Source: Schistocephalus solidus (Eukaryota > Platyhelminthes > Cestoda > Diphyllobothriidea > Diphyllobothriidae). From it: a stretch of DNA of 64,000 nt. Where the stretch lies: positions 139,501 through 203,500 of the forward strand of contig WEDG01004483.1 of NCBI GenBank assembly GCA_017591395.1, written 5' to 3'. The notes below the pieces were generated by a model. It saw only the letters and a program-made list of their open reading frames with translations, did not search any database and was not told the DNA's origin. The first letter of the stretch is position 1. The number at the start of each line of letters is the position of its first letter. This document shows positions 40,871 through 54,195 of the stretch, piece after piece. The translations under genes were made by a program, and so were the position numbers.

Positions 40871-43800
40871 GTGGTGGAGGTATCAGGGATTGAGTATTGG
40901 GATGTTGTCTCTATGATGGTAGGAGTAATCGAATTGATGCTAGGAATGAGGGTGGTGGAGTCCGAAGGAGGTTTTGCAGAATTTGACATAGAAGTAAGAA
41001 TTGTCGGATTGTTGGTGCATTGCGTCCAAAGATGTCTGACCAGGCTGAGGATGCCGGTCCACTCCAGGACTTCCGTGTCCCGGATCCCGTCTTGCCATGT
41101 CAGCTTCAGTATTCTGTGGAGACAGCTGAGATGGAAGTGATTCAGCTTCCTGGCTTGGGTCGAGTAGATTGTACAGGTCTCCGCTACGATAAGGAGTGTC
41201 GTCAAGACGATGGCCTTGTACATCTTCAGTTTGTAGTTCAGGTGAATACCGTGGTGATTCCACACGGAGGTCTGCAGTCGGCCGAAGGCCCGGGTGGCTT
41301 TGGAGATCCGTTGGACAACCTCGTCATCGATTCTCGTGTTGCGTGACAGCGTGCTTCCCAGATAAGAAAAGGTTTCCACATTTTTGAGTTAAGCACCGTT
41401 GACATTGAGTCGGGGAGCATTGTATTCCGCGCTGGGTGGCGGCTGGTGCATGACAACCGTTTTGGCTGTACTGATTGTTAATCCAAAATTGGTGCAGCCT
41501 GTGGTGAATAGGTTCATGCTCCTTCGCATGTCCTCCTCCGTCACGGTGTTAAGGGCGCAGTCGTCCGCAAAGAGCAAGTCATGGACTGTAGTCGTAGACA
41601 CGCGCGTTGAAGCCTGCATACGCTGACTGTTGAGAAGGTGGCCGACAGTTCTATAGGCGCTGCGGATCCCAGGCTGCTCATCACGGTAGGCGTCCATCAG
41701 CATAGCCGTGAAAATGAGACTGAACAGGGTGGGAGCCAATACGCAGCCCTGTTTTACTCCGTTGGTCACTGCTAATACTTTGGATACCGTCCCGTTGTCA
41801 GTGACGCGCGTCATCATCCCCTCATAAAGCTGACGCACCATGTGCGTGAACCACTCAGGACATCCGTATTTCTGCATAACTTTCCACAGTCCGTCGTGAT
41901 TCACCGTATCAAAGACTTTCGTCAGATCCACGAAGGTAGTGTATAGGTGAGTTCGCATCTCCTAGCACTTCTTTTGTAGCTGGCGGGCGGCAAAGATCAT
42001 ATCAGTTGGCCTGCGGTGTCGGCGGAAGCCACATTGGCTTTCCGGGAGCAGGCCATGCTCTAGGTGACCGTTCAGACGATTGAGAAGGTTACGGGCGAAG
42101 ATCTTTCCAGCGATTTTCAGCAGCGACATTCCTCGGTGGTTGTCGCAGAGTTGGCGCTTCCCTTTCTTCTTTTACAAGTGGACAATGGTTGTATCTTTGA
42201 AATCCTGAGGAACTTGTCCTTGGTGCCACATCTCCTGGAAGAGTGTTGTGAGTTCTGCCATCAGCCGGGGCCCGCTGTGCTTGTAGACTTCCGGTTGGAT
42301 TGCATCAGATCCCGTTGCTTTACCGCTGGAAATCTGCTGCACGGCCCAGATGGTTTCTGGTAGGCAAGGCGGCAGATCCAGGTCATTGTTTGTGTCCACT
42401 TGATGGATTCGGTCAATGGCAGCATCAGAGATGACTGCTGAGCAATTAAGGATACTTCTGAAGTGCTCGGCCCAGCTCTTCAGAATTTGCGATTTCTCTG
42501 CCAGCGGTGTTGTGCCGTCAGAGCTGAGCCGCGGTGCGGTCCCCTTGATACAGGGGCCGTAGATGGCCTGAATGGCTTTGGAAAGTTTTTCGTTGTATTG
42601 CGGATGGTATACTCCCTGGAGTTCCTCAGCCTTTCGGATCATCCAGGCGTTCAGCATCTCCCGCAGCCGTTGCTGTCAAGGCGGCGGCATCGCAAGAAGG
42701 CTGCTGTGGTGGCGTTAGTCCGAAGGTCCATGTAGGCTTTATGTAGTCTGATTCTTCTCCGCGAGTAAGATGGTGATGTCGGCATCATTGTCATCAAACC
42801 AGTTCTGGTGTTGACGGCGTGCGCGTTCAAGGACTTCGAGGGCGGTGGACTGGATGACATTTCGCAGTTGACACCATCTTGGCTCCACGGTGGCGTTATT
42901 ATCTGGAGCATGCAGGTTCTCCAGTTTCTGACATATTTGGATGCTGAAATCAAAACAATGAGCAGGCAAATTTAAGCAAAGAGTATTTAACTTACCTGGC
43001 AGTCACTTACCTTGGGGCCTTCGTCGGGGTTTAAATCGGAGCCTCATCTGGGAGAGGACGAGGGAGTGATCCGTCCAACCATTGGCATCGTGGATCGCTT
43101 TGGTCACCAGCACGTCCTGCCGATCTCGCCTCCGCACGAGAACATAGTCCAGCAGCTGCCAGCGCCGCGACCGAGGGTGCATCCACGTGGCCTTCTCTCG
43201 TGTCGGAAGCGGGAAGAAGATGTTGGTCAGCAGGAGACGGTGTCCCGCACAGGTTCGCAGATGAAGGAGGCCGTTATCGTTACAGCTACCGACACCGTGG
43301 GGACCCAGCACTCCCTACCAGGCAGCGTGGTCCATCCAGACGCGGGCGTTGAAGTCACCAAGAACAATTAACTTGTTCGCCTTCGGCAAAGTCGACAACA
43401 GGGCGTGCAGGTCCTCGTAGAATTCGTCCTTTGCCGCATCAGAGCTCTTCATTTAGGGGAGCGTAGGCGCTAACGAACGTGGCGAACTTGTCTCCCCGAT
43501 GAGGCAGGTGGAGGCTCATCAGGCGATCATTGATACCCTGCGGCAGACAGGGCAGATGTCCCACGATGTCGTTCCGGGTGGCAAAGGCAACACCAGCGTC
43601 GCGTCGCTCTGCCTTTGGCCGGCCTCTCCAGAAGAAGGTGTAGCCAGCACTCACCTCCTCCAGCTGACCCTGCTCAGAGAATTTGGTCTCGCTGAGAGCA
43701 GCAATATCCACCTTGTAGTACGCCAGTTCCCGAGCGTCTAGCGCCATCCTCCGTTCAGGCTGTTTGCTCCTCGGATTGTGTAAAATTGAACGAACATTCC

Positions 43801-44414
43801 AGGCTGCTAGTTTGAGCGGACTCACCCGAGCAGCCCGGAAAGTATGGCGTGGGGGATGGGGTTGGGGTATTGTTGTTTGTTTGAGTTTTACGACCGCGTA
43901 TTTTGTGATCTGTGAGCCGCGGTCGGCTGCGGAAGACGTGGTAACCAGCATTTGTTTAGGGCACCTTTTCTAGTCCCTTCCTCCGCGAGGAGGCAAGCGG
44001 TGCTGTCCCTAAATAGGGCTGCTCGGAAATCCCAGACGGCTGCCAAACTCCATTATGGGTCACGATTTTGTTTTAGCTGGAGAGCGACCCGAGTTAGTCT
44101 GGGCCGCCTACGGGGTTGCTGTCACCCCCACCGTAGGACTTTTTGAGAGGGGGGATGTGGGAAGTGCGAGAGTCAGACATACCGGGTGTGGAGGCACACA
44201 CAGCACCGGTGACCCTCACTTAGTGTAGCCCGCCGATCGTGAGGGTTGCCCGGGGTGCGGTCGCTGGGAAGAACCCAACTTCGAGGAGCCACAGGTGAGA
44301 GTTGGGTACCAGTTAGAGGCGGCCACAGGAGCGTTCACCACCTGTACGAGACAAATGGAGCGACCAAATGCTATCTGTGTGGTGCTACCCCTTACTAGTA
44401 CCCCTACACCCTAA

Positions 44415-44675
44415 ATACGATAGTTCGACCGTCGTAGTCCGACGATGTCCACCGTATGCTCCATGGGAAATTGGAGCATGGACGGTGACTTGCGCGTGAT
44501 TTAGTTTAAAGTGATAGTAGACTTTCGCTGCATCTACAGCACTCTCTCCTCCTCCCCCACCTGAGCCCAGTGTCAAGACAGAGTCAAGAAGACCGGAGGC
44601 GGGAGAGGACGCAGGTGGCTGGGTCCCCTAAGTCCTAGCCGCCCCTAGGCGTGCCACCACACCTCCCATGTTCGG
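44415..44675. repeat. Family-B repeat, 5' part
   Basis: Starts ACGATAGTTCGACCGTCGTA and GATGTCCACCGTATGC, the same start as the copy at 35.24 kb, then GCGCGTGATTTAGTTTAAAG and the CTCCTCCTCCCCCACCTGAG block. Confidence 0.65.
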
Positions 44676-44781
44676 CATTTGTTAGCGGAGCGCAACCCGA
44701 ATAACGCATGCCATGCCCTGATGTGGCTCCCGTGTTGGTCCAACGCATCTACCACGTGGCCCGTTTAGGGGGCATAAACCC

Positions 44782-44802
44782 TACACACACACACACACAC
44801 CT
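44782..44802. repeat. (CA)n microsatellite
   Basis: About ten CA units. Confidence 0.85.
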
Positions 44803-45144
44803 ACATACACACGATACAACAACGTGCACGACGCGAAGTGCGTTGCAGACGACCAGGCCCCCTAATTGCTCCTCCGAGAGCCTGCTAAGAGCAGCAGGGT
44901 TTATATCTCTAAACGTCCTCTGAGTCTCCATTTCATCTTTTAAAATAAAATGTTCTTCAACAGTACAAGTTTTCCTACTGAAAATGACCCGAGCATACTG
45001 TTGCACTCTCGCCGAGCGGTTTTGTTAGCAATGTCCATAATCCCACAGAGATTCGATCTCACAGAAAAGCGCGTGCGTGTGCGTCCCACACGGCATGCCA
45101 TTAACGTGCGCCCGATAGCGTCCCGTATTGGCTGTGGCCTTAGG

Positions 45145-45270
45145 ATCTGATTGGTCCACCCCTGTGAGAAATTATTCGGCTCTGCTAGAACTTTCTCTTG
45201 AAGCGGATTGGACGCAATATTATTATGATAGGCTATAAATACACGCAGTTTTTCGCCGAGAACAAACTAC
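45145..45270 (+). promoter_or_regulatory. Promoter-like CCAAT/TATA arrangement
   Basis: Two inverted CCAAT boxes (GATTGGTCC near 45150 and GGATTGGACG near 45207) precede TATAAATA near 45234. Short open frames follow (45302-45541, 45586-45831) but none is recognised. It could be a gene promoter or an LTR promoter; no supporting coding sequence was found. Confidence 0.3.
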
Positions 45271-45986
45271 TGGATATTAATATATTTTCTCCTGGTCGCT
45301 CGTGTTCTCGTTCTCTGTCGTGTCCGTGATTGGGACAACAGTCAAGTACGCATACGGTTCGTGTGATTTTCTGAGTAACAGACCGGATCATAACAGGTTT
45401 TATCATGGAAGTGTTAGTAGTTTTGCCTTTCGAATACGTGTTGATACTCACTCAGAGACACCGAGTGAACTTTTAGCTTGTCAGTCCAAAGCTGCCCACG
45501 TGATTCCCCTCTACTTTACCATGGGTTTTACTTTTGTATGACGTCAGGAATTACGTTTTTTGGTTTATTTTTTCTTTAACCAGTCATGCCCCTAGCTTGG
45601 CCTGCGGCCGACTTCGCCAAAACAGCAAAAAATTATTTCGACCTACCTCATCATTTGGTCGGTAAACTGTCTGAACTACTCACTACCCTGCTCTGCGCAA
45701 CCGTCCATTTGCAGCTTAGACTGGAACGACAGGGTCACTCGAAGTTTCCGCATTCTGTAGTGCAATCAGTCAGTGAACGCCAGCGCCACAGGATACACCC
45801 CTGGCGTTTTCTAAAAGTTCTACTGCCTTAGCGCAACCCGTACTGTGGACTGGCCTTTGTTCTTGCAGCCCTTTCGACACGAGCAAATGCTGCTAGCTGC
45901 TAGCCACCGGCGAATGCATGTATCGCTGTGCCGACTGTACGTCATGTGTGTTACATGTGTGTGCTACCAACTTCCAAATAACTGAA

Positions 45987-46172
<186 letters not shown>

Positions 46173-46884
46173 ATCACAGGACTGTGCTGTCAACCTGGTG
46201 ACAAGATGAAACTAAAGGTAATGGATCTGCAAGGTTTGTAGCATTTATAGAATGCAGTTGCTATGACGGGTCGTCCTTATATGCCAGTGAAAGATCGGGC
46301 TGCACACAGACCGGTGGATGTGTGCAGAGGCCGAACCATGAGGTCGAAAGACCCACTTCGAAGGCAGGAAACGCCGAACGTGGTTGAACCGGACTATTTT
46401 TGTCATAACAAGTTATAAATTTAAATTTGATTTGAAAAAGTACACGTAAGAAACTCGCTGCCATTTCAGAAAAAGCACCCTTTGGAATAGACACACAAAA
46501 TAAGGTAAGCCGGATGCGATGTCTCTAGCTCATGCAGTTAAGGACATATTATTTTACGAGATTATGTGGAACCAATCCACTACGCTGCAAAGCTTTTTCC
46601 CGGTCTGAGGTGGGTTATGTCACTGCCCGTAGGTGCATAATGTCCCCCAAACTCCGGGCTGCGTGGTGAAGAAATACTTCGGTCTTCGGGCAGCGAGGCA
46701 GAAAATGCACGGGTTAAGGAATCAGATGCAATTTCCATTCCGATTGGCGATATTTGTAGAACTAACGGGGTTTTGTGGGCAACGGAATGCCGCCACAGCT
46801 GGGGACAACGAAACTTAGCAACGCCAAAACACAGATATGTGCACGCGACGCTACGACAATTCAACCGTTGCCCGCCTCTTTGGG

Positions 46885-47175
46885 CGCGGTACTGGTGACT
46901 TGCGCGTGAATTAGTTAGCATTGTCAGACTTGTGCAGCATCTCCTGCACACGATCCTCACTCACATTCCTTGCTCCGAGGGCAAGACAATGTCAAGAGGA
47001 CTGGATATGAGATCCGATGCCGTGGGTGACAAATCTAAACAGACTTTCTACGTGTACCACACACGACCTATTCCTCGCTTCATATCCCGAGCTACTGTAA
47101 GAGCAAATCGGATCCCACACGGTGACAGTGACCTAAAGATCACGGTAAGAAAAATAATTGCAGCCTGAATCGGAG
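46885..47175. repeat. Family-B repeat, diverged
   Basis: TTGCGCGTGAATTAGTTAGC, GCAGCATCTCCTGCACACGA, GTCAAGAGGACTGGATATGA and AAATCGGATCCCACACGG keep the family order with heavy divergence. Confidence 0.55.
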
Positions 47176-47519
47176 CCCTGAGAGGGAGTGTGCTAGCTCT
47201 TCTGGCATCTTTACAAGATATGACTATCAGCGCATCGTGAGATTCAAGAAAGTCAGATTTATTATTTGTAAGCAGTGTCCTTATTAATTGAAGTATATGT
47301 TATAGAAGACACGTACGAAAATATTTGTTCTTATACGCACTAAGGAGAAAAGTACGTCGTCTTTCATTTCACACCCGAAGAGAAGTCATCTTACCATTTT
47401 AAGAAAACTTTTCGATTCCCTAGCGAGTTTGAACCCAACCTGCCGGTACATTTGCATTCAGGGTTTCCTATCTATATGCTGTATACATTCCATCTAAGGA
47501 AAATCGCAGCTTTATCTAC

Positions 47520-47815
47520 ACTATGAGGATGATCTCATATCGTGCTGGTGAGATGTGCAATGGAGGTGGACCATGCTGTACACTTTATAAGCAAGATTAC
47601 TAAATGTTCAGATACGATGCTTTATGAATTGACATTCACGGTCTTACAAAATTTCGTAATAAAAAAAACTATTTTAAAACCAAAAGATACACTTTCTTCA
47701 GGTATGCAATCTGAAAAAAATGTAATTGGCTACCAGATGAGCACAAGAAATAATATTTTTCTGCGTGCTTTCTATAGAGGATATTTGAATTCATTATGAC
47801 ACGGAACATCAATAT
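47520..47815. repeat. AT-rich repeat family, short copy
   Basis: GGTATGCAATCTGAAAAAAA, GGCTACCAGATGAGCACAAG and GAGGATATTTGAATTCAT align in order with parts of the copies at 20.6 kb (GCTATCAAATGAGCGCAAAA, AACTATATTTGAATTTAT) and 63.3 kb. Confidence 0.5.
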
Positions 47816-47819
47816 GACA

Positions 47820-49565
47820 GCTAACACCACTTAAGTAGACAGCCATGGGACTTTGCAGTTTTATGATTACGATACAAATGCCACTGGAAATGGGAAATTT
47901 CCACTGCCGAAATTACGTGTCCGAGATGGAAGAGAGCTATCGATGGGAACGTGTCTAGTATTTGGGGGAATAATGGGTGTTCCCTATGTGCACAATGTAG
48001 CGAAAAACTGTCAAGTCACTTGGCAGATTACGGACTTCTATGGTTTTGCTCTTGTAACCTCGGCCTGCCCTTGTCAGTTCATTTGTTAAACTGTACGTGT
48101 GACCACTATGGTGCTGGTAGAAGCACTGGTATTGTGTTCGCTTGTCCCGTTAAGTGTTTTTTTTTTCATAGCATACTCCCAGTTGAACCAGGAGGCTGCT
48201 GTTTTCGCTATAATATGTTCCACCTACTGTAAATGTTAAACACGCAATAAGATAATGCGCGTGAAACAGCGGAAAAACAGAAGAACGGAGTATATGCCAT
48301 TTACGCGAAGCTCGTTGCAGTCACCAAGACACTTACAAGCGAGGCAGAACAAGCATGACAGTCAGTCGATCTGGTTGCGAGGGTCGTGCATGTTTGGCGC
48401 CTGAGAGCGCAGCTGTCAGTCAATTTTATTTATCGATTGGCATACTTCACTGGGCCATGATCGCCTGTGGTGGCTCCCCTCAAGCAGCCGCATCCGCGAG
48501 CTCCAACTGACTGCTCAGTTGAATTTTTTCAGTCAGTTGGCATGGCTGTTTTTCGAGTGAGCAGATTTAGCGCCTGAAGACGGACCATAGAAGCGGGTGT
48601 ATACTGCTCACCACAGTCTCACAGAAATGTCCAACTTGGGAGTAAAAGACGAAAAAAGGACTGCATGAGGCCTTGGGAAATGACTACGCTAGCAGGTGTG
48701 ACCGGAGCCTACACAACCAACATGCGCGTACGCGTAAATAAACGTCCTCTGCGACATTTGATTGGGTGATTCTCGAATGTGCCGATGCATGTGGTTGGTT
48801 GTCTGACCGGCGAGGGTGTACACTTGTTGTAGATAGCGTGGCGCAGATGGTGGCTACTCCGCATGGCCCTTAAATGACACTCAAGCCTCCCTTGTGACTA
48901 CCCGGATTTAGTTTCAACCTAGTGGCATCGACCGGTGGGTGAAACCAAATCAGAATGTCCCGTGTTGTGTGTTCTCGCGCCTAGTAATTCCGCTCCCGTT
49001 CCCCTCCCTCTTCATCCCTCGCACTTGAAAGAAGTCCTATGAAGAGGGAGACATGCGATCTCATACGTGATCCAAGATAACTCGGTTGTGTAGTACGGCC
49101 GCCGAATCGCATGTCTAGGAAGCCCTATTTAGCGGTAGTACTGTAATGCCCTCGTGGGAATAAGGGACTGGAAAAGGTGAATTGGCAAATATTGGGCTCA
49201 AACCATTTGCATGCTGACCGTGACACACAGATGTAAACACACGGTCGGAAAAATCAAACTAGCAACAACCCTCTGCTCATTCTGGCAGCCTCAAATACTC
49301 GTTCTCTTTCAAACAATCCGAGGAGCGACCGACCGGGAAATAGGGCGGCGCTAAGCAAAATAAAGAGATGCTGGCGTCGCCATCAGAAAAGAGATCGTGG
49401 GATGACTGCTTTTTCTGCCTCAGACCACCAATAACCCTCTCATGGTCCTGCGACTGCCTCTTGGATGAGCCGAATTCCCCACCGTCGTCAGCACCTATGC
49501 TGTTCGAAGGCAAACTCTGAAGAGTTGAATAACAAGTTCTACGAGGACCTGCACACCTTCCTGGT
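47820..49565. other. Unassigned region
   Basis: No gene recognised. 48.9-49.19 kb may hold a fragment related to the LINE copy 2 5' region (CTATTTAG...GGGACTGGAAAAGGTG against CACCTTTTCTAGTCCC at 43.96 kb), but the match is weak. Confidence 0.35.
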
Positions 49566-49570
49566 GACTG

Positions 49571-50105
49571 TGTGAGCAGAGAGAATGAGGAAGATACCGT
49601 GAAACCACCAACCCCATCAGCATCGAAAGCACCACCATCGCCAGCACCACCGTCATCACCATGACCCTCATCCTCATCATCATCCAGTCACCTAGACAAC
49701 TCACTGCATTCCGCCCAAACTGGCTAAGCCCTGCAGGCCAGTCCTCGACGTCTTCACCTTCAGCAAGAAAGGATGAGCAGCATTTGACTTCGAAGGTGCG
49801 ATGCATAGAAAACAGAAGGCTGGTTGTAGGCATTACGAGTACTGAGAACGGGAGACAGCAAAGTTGAGAGTCTTGGCGCGGCATATAGCATGGGGGAAAT
49901 GTCATAGGCTGAAGGATGGCCAATCAGCACGAAGGAGGTCTAAATCGGCGTCCGTGACCTTCACCACTCGCTAGTCGCGCGCATTTGGCGTGAGGTCTGG
50001 ATAGTATGGGCAGAATAAACTGCGGAAAGTAGTATGAACGTATAAGCACACCTATTAGTGAGAAAGGGGTCAAGAGAGTTTATAAAACTGTCAGCGTTCC
50101 ATAAA
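49571..50105 (-). repeat. Left arm of a long inverted repeat
   Basis: About 535 bp, reverse complement of 51896-52440. The arms share GTGAGCAGAGAGAATGAGGA at the outer end and CACACCTATTAGTGAGAAAG near the inner end. The open frame inside (minus, starting MAILQPMTFPPCYMPRQDSQ) appears in both arms but resembles nothing known. Confidence 0.9.
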
Positions 50106-50439
50106 ATGTGGAATATTTATCGGTTTTTAACTTCCCTGAAAATAAGTGAGACATTTTCAGCTGAAAATGGAAGAACTCACTTTTCACTTTATATGGGAGT
50201 TTTTTTGCTATATTTGCTTTCTTTAATGCCCAGGTCTCAGACTGCAAAAACACAACAGAGTATCAAAATATATACTAATATTTTGCGAAAACTGCGTCTT
50301 CTGTCCATTGCGTTTCTAAATTACGTATTAGCGGAACCTATATCATACATAAAGTAGGTTAATCTTAGTGGAGGCAGGCAGGAGTTTGCTTGGGAGCATA
50401 TACGAACGTTGGACAGGCGGGTCCTACTCAGAGATGGTG

Positions 50440-50560
50440 TTTTGTAGTTAACGCTAAATTCTATAATTCCTTTGACCCACTTGTGAGGCCGCCTAGTTTT
50501 TCACAAGTGGGTCAAAGGAATTACTCAAATCTGCCAAAATCCTCTACTAATTCTATAATT
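50440..50560. repeat. SINE-2 tail fold-back with 21-bp arms
   Basis: ATTCCTTTGACCCACTTGTG is followed, after 14 bp, by its exact reverse complement (arms 21 bp). The right side continues TTACTCAAATCTGCCAAAAT, the SINE-2 tail found at 16.87 and 17.05 kb. It lies in the loop of the long inverted repeat. Confidence 0.8.
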
Positions 50561-51104
50561 TGGAGTTCGGAGGAACACGCTAAGACACAGGATGCGCGGT
50601 TGGTACGGAAAACTCGTCATCTGTTGTATCCACATTGGAAGTCCAGACGCTCAAGAGATTGAGCAGTCAGCGTTTATTGCTCCTTGGTGCCTCGAGTTAT
50701 TGGGTGCTACTTCAATTTCGACTGAAGCGAAATAAAGGAGCGTTGATTTTGGCGGAGGTGGACAGGGAAGCCCAGGACAGTTCTGTCCCTTAAAGAGCGT
50801 TCAGTGTGTGGGCAGGCAGGGGGAGTTGGTCTTCAGCGCAGTGTTGTTGCAATGGAAGCAAAGATGGAGAATATCTTCCATTTGATAAACAAAGGTGTCC
50901 GACAGGCCTGTGCTGACCTTAAATGAGTGTTGATAATGAGCGCATATCCAAGAAGTCTGAAGACAGGCCGTAGGATTCTCAAGTAGCCTTGTCTTATGTA
51001 CCTTATTCATCTAGTTTTTCTTTAGTTTCTGCACCTGAACATCCTGTTCACGGGTTTCCAATGCTCGTGACTTACTCCTAGGAAAGTTACTGTAGAGTGT
51101 TTCT

Positions 51105-51363
<259 letters not shown>

Positions 51364-51895
51364 TTTGTCCGCGGAACCTGCGGCCATGTGACTGAAGAAA
51401 AGTCAACTTGATGGACGTTCATCAGTTCTTTTTCGAACGTGACTGTTTCATCAATGCTGGATTCCCTGCAGCTTACGACGTTAGCAGACTTTGCGGTCTG
51501 AACATCCGGCATTCAGTTCTGTGACCTCACCCACCCCCCAACCCAATTCCTCTGGGGACAGATCGTCCTAACCACATCAGTTGGCTCTGATAGGTGATCC
51601 AATGTTTTTGTGCTGTAGAAAAAGCCTGGTCAGCACAATGGCTCTAACCTCTTGCTTTTGTTATTGCAGAAAAAACTGCGGCTAAACGATTTTGTCTCCC
51701 TCAAGGAGCGCCTTGTAGCGAGCGCTTTTCGGCCGATCAGTTGAAATTTGGGTTTCCTACACAAACAACCGACCTTTCAGGCAGTCAGAATGCGCCAAAT
51801 AGCTGTGGCGGGCGGGGGAGAGGAGAGTTAGATGTGCATTGATTGTCCATCTTGGACTGCAACAGCGTTTGTGACCGTCATCGACTGCCGTCGGC

Positions 51896-52440
51896 ATTAT
51901 GGAACTCTGACAGTTTAATAAACTCCCTTGGCCCCTTTCTCACTAATAGGTGTGCTTACACATTCATACTACTTTCCGCAGTTTATTCTGCCCATACTAT
52001 CCAGACCTCACGCCAAATGCGCGCGACTAGCGAGTGGTGAAGGTCACGGACGCCGATTTAGACCTCCTTCGTGCTGATTGGCCATCCTTCAGCCTATGAC
52101 ATTTCCCCCATGCTATATGCCGCGCCAAGACTCCCAACTTTGCTGTCTCCCGTTCTCAGTACTCGTAATGCCTACAACCAGCCTTCTGTTTTCTATGCAT
52201 TGCACCTTCGAAGTCAAATGCTGCTCATCCTTTCTTGCTGAAGGTGAAGACGTCGAGGACTGGCCTGCAGGGCTTAGCCAGTTTGGGCGGAATGCAGTGA
52301 GTTATCTAGGTGACTGGATGATGATGAGGATGAGGGTCATGGTGATGACGGTGGTGCTGGCGGTAGCCGTGGTGGTGCTTTCAGATGCTGATGGGGTTGG
52401 TGGTTTCACGGTATCTTCCTCATTCTCTCTGCTCACACTT
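51896..52440 (+). repeat. Right arm of the long inverted repeat
   Basis: Partner of 49571-50105, carrying MAILQPMTFPPCYMPRQDSQ on the plus strand. The arms differ by scattered substitutions and a few indels, for example near the GGTGATGACGGTGGTGCTGG run. Confidence 0.9.
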
Positions 52441-52444
52441 ATAG

Positions 52445-54190
52445 CGATCCAGTCGCCAGAAAAACCACAGACTATGCAGTAACTGGCTTAGCACAAAGTG
52501 TCTTCTAAACCTCCCACAAGGCAACTGTTACCTTAGCTGGACATATATCTCTCACACTTTTCCTGAGTGTCTCCAGTAGGCTGCAGGAAGAACCCGGGCA
52601 AAAGGCGAGATCAGAATGAAATGATTGGGTATCATTTGGCAACGTTTTCTATTCATTCTAAACATTCGCATCATTTTACTCCGCTCGCTTAGAAAGAATA
52701 CCCCAAAGATCTGCTTTCTAGTTCCTATTTTTAGAAAATTTCGTCTTCCGCTGGCAAGGAGATTGATCCGCCAACTCACGAATCTCTCCTGATCACCAGT
52801 ACTCCCGGAGCACCAACAGCGTTTTCCTTATTGGTGAAGTTTCCAGACTGCATACTGCCTGTCTTTCTGAAAGCCAAGGTGTCCATTCACTCCGTCGTGA
52901 AATTTCGCAGGGAGCATGGGCTAATTTGTGCACGCTGGGAGCAGCCTTATTCAAATTGCGTGCACTGAACTCTTAGGAGAAATAACGCCAAGGTCAGAAT
53001 CATTTTCCAAAGGACGCCGTCTCATTAAAACAAAAGACGCCTACTTTTAATTATCAAATTCCGAAAAAAAATGATAAAAGTTACAACAAAGGGAATTGTT
53101 TTGCGTATGCATTCTAGCAGGTATGATCGATTTACTGTGAGCAGAGAAAATGAACACAAAAAGGAGTCCACTATTTTGCAAAGTTTAATTTACAGAAGGG
53201 ACGGAAAATGAAACCTTAAACCTGGCTTAATTAATTTGTTGTTGGGTTTGAAAGTGACTAATTTCAAATTTAGCTTTATCATTCGTAAAATTTGCCACAA
53301 AGTTGGAGATGGACTAGCGACGGGAGGTCAGCGATGATGCCCGGCACTCACATAGTGGAGTCATATTCAAGACTGTCGTATACAGATGTTGTTTTGAGCC
53401 AAGGCCCGATATACGGGTTTAACCACAAACGGCAATGGGTATTGATGGTTACATCTTACTGCGTTCTCTGCCCTTACTCGCGGTTATTACCTACTTCTAT
53501 TTTCTCACATATTTGCCAGAGGAGTTTGTAACCATAGTTTGCTATAAGCTAATTGGCAGCTTTGAGCATAGCTGGTTTTCTCTCTGGTTTAAAGGAGGTG
53601 CACACATTCTGCCCTCTTCACTGCCTTCCCGGAATTACCACGTTTTCATCGATGATTAGCTACCTTTACCGACGAGTTCTTGTTAACAAGCTATTCTACT
53701 TGGCAGCTTTGAATACCAGCCTATCCATTTAAGCTCCCACAACCGCCGTATTAGTCGGTGTTCACCGTTTCGTAACTTTAATTTAGGTTTCCCAACAGTT
53801 CACTAGCGGACCAAATTTAAACTTGTGCTTTTTCCAGCAATAGTGTGATCTGCAGTAAAATTATCGTCCCATTTGATCTTCCCCATACTACCTCTGCTGT
53901 CGGCAAGAGGGTGCTGAAGCTGAGCCTCCATTAACTGATATAATCTTATTTTCCGATTAGGTTCAGGCATGCTTACAACACGTATTATCACGATCTCCAA
54001 GTCCCCCTCTAACCTACAACCCTTTTGTTGTGGGTTAAGACCTACATTTCTCAAGGACTATGCGACCGGATGTGAAGATCGTGTGCTGGAAGCGCAATGC
54101 CAAAGTGACTCATCCATCCTCCCATTCTACAATATATCTGCAAACAATAAGCCTTTTGTGTTTTTAAATATAATTTCCACAGCTATACCT
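52445..54190. other. Unassigned AT-rich region
   Basis: Several frames of 75-85 residues; none recognised and none with a family motif. Confidence 0.35.
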
Positions 54191-54195
54191 ATATA

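Larger units (their letters stand above)
40560..44400 (-). mobile_element. RTE-like LINE copy 2, endonuclease to C2H2 fingers
   Basis: Minus strand, most complete of three copies. APE endonuclease (43.95-43.0 kb): [40 protein letters not shown] and WTDHSLVLSQM, broken by a frame change near 43.44 kb and a stop near 43.32 kb. Linker, then RT with [39 protein letters not shown] and an intact FADD at about 41553-41573. Post-[13 protein letters not shown]....R....K..AF, then C2H2 fingers. Probable 5' untranslated sequence extends to about 44.4 kb. Frame breaks make it inactive as read. Confidence 0.88.

Noticed and set aside
49495..49923. 142-codon frame shared by both arms of the long inverted repeat
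   Set aside because: Shared because the arms are copies of each other; the peptide has no known motif and contains a Met/Arg/Val run from GATGATGAG-type repeats.
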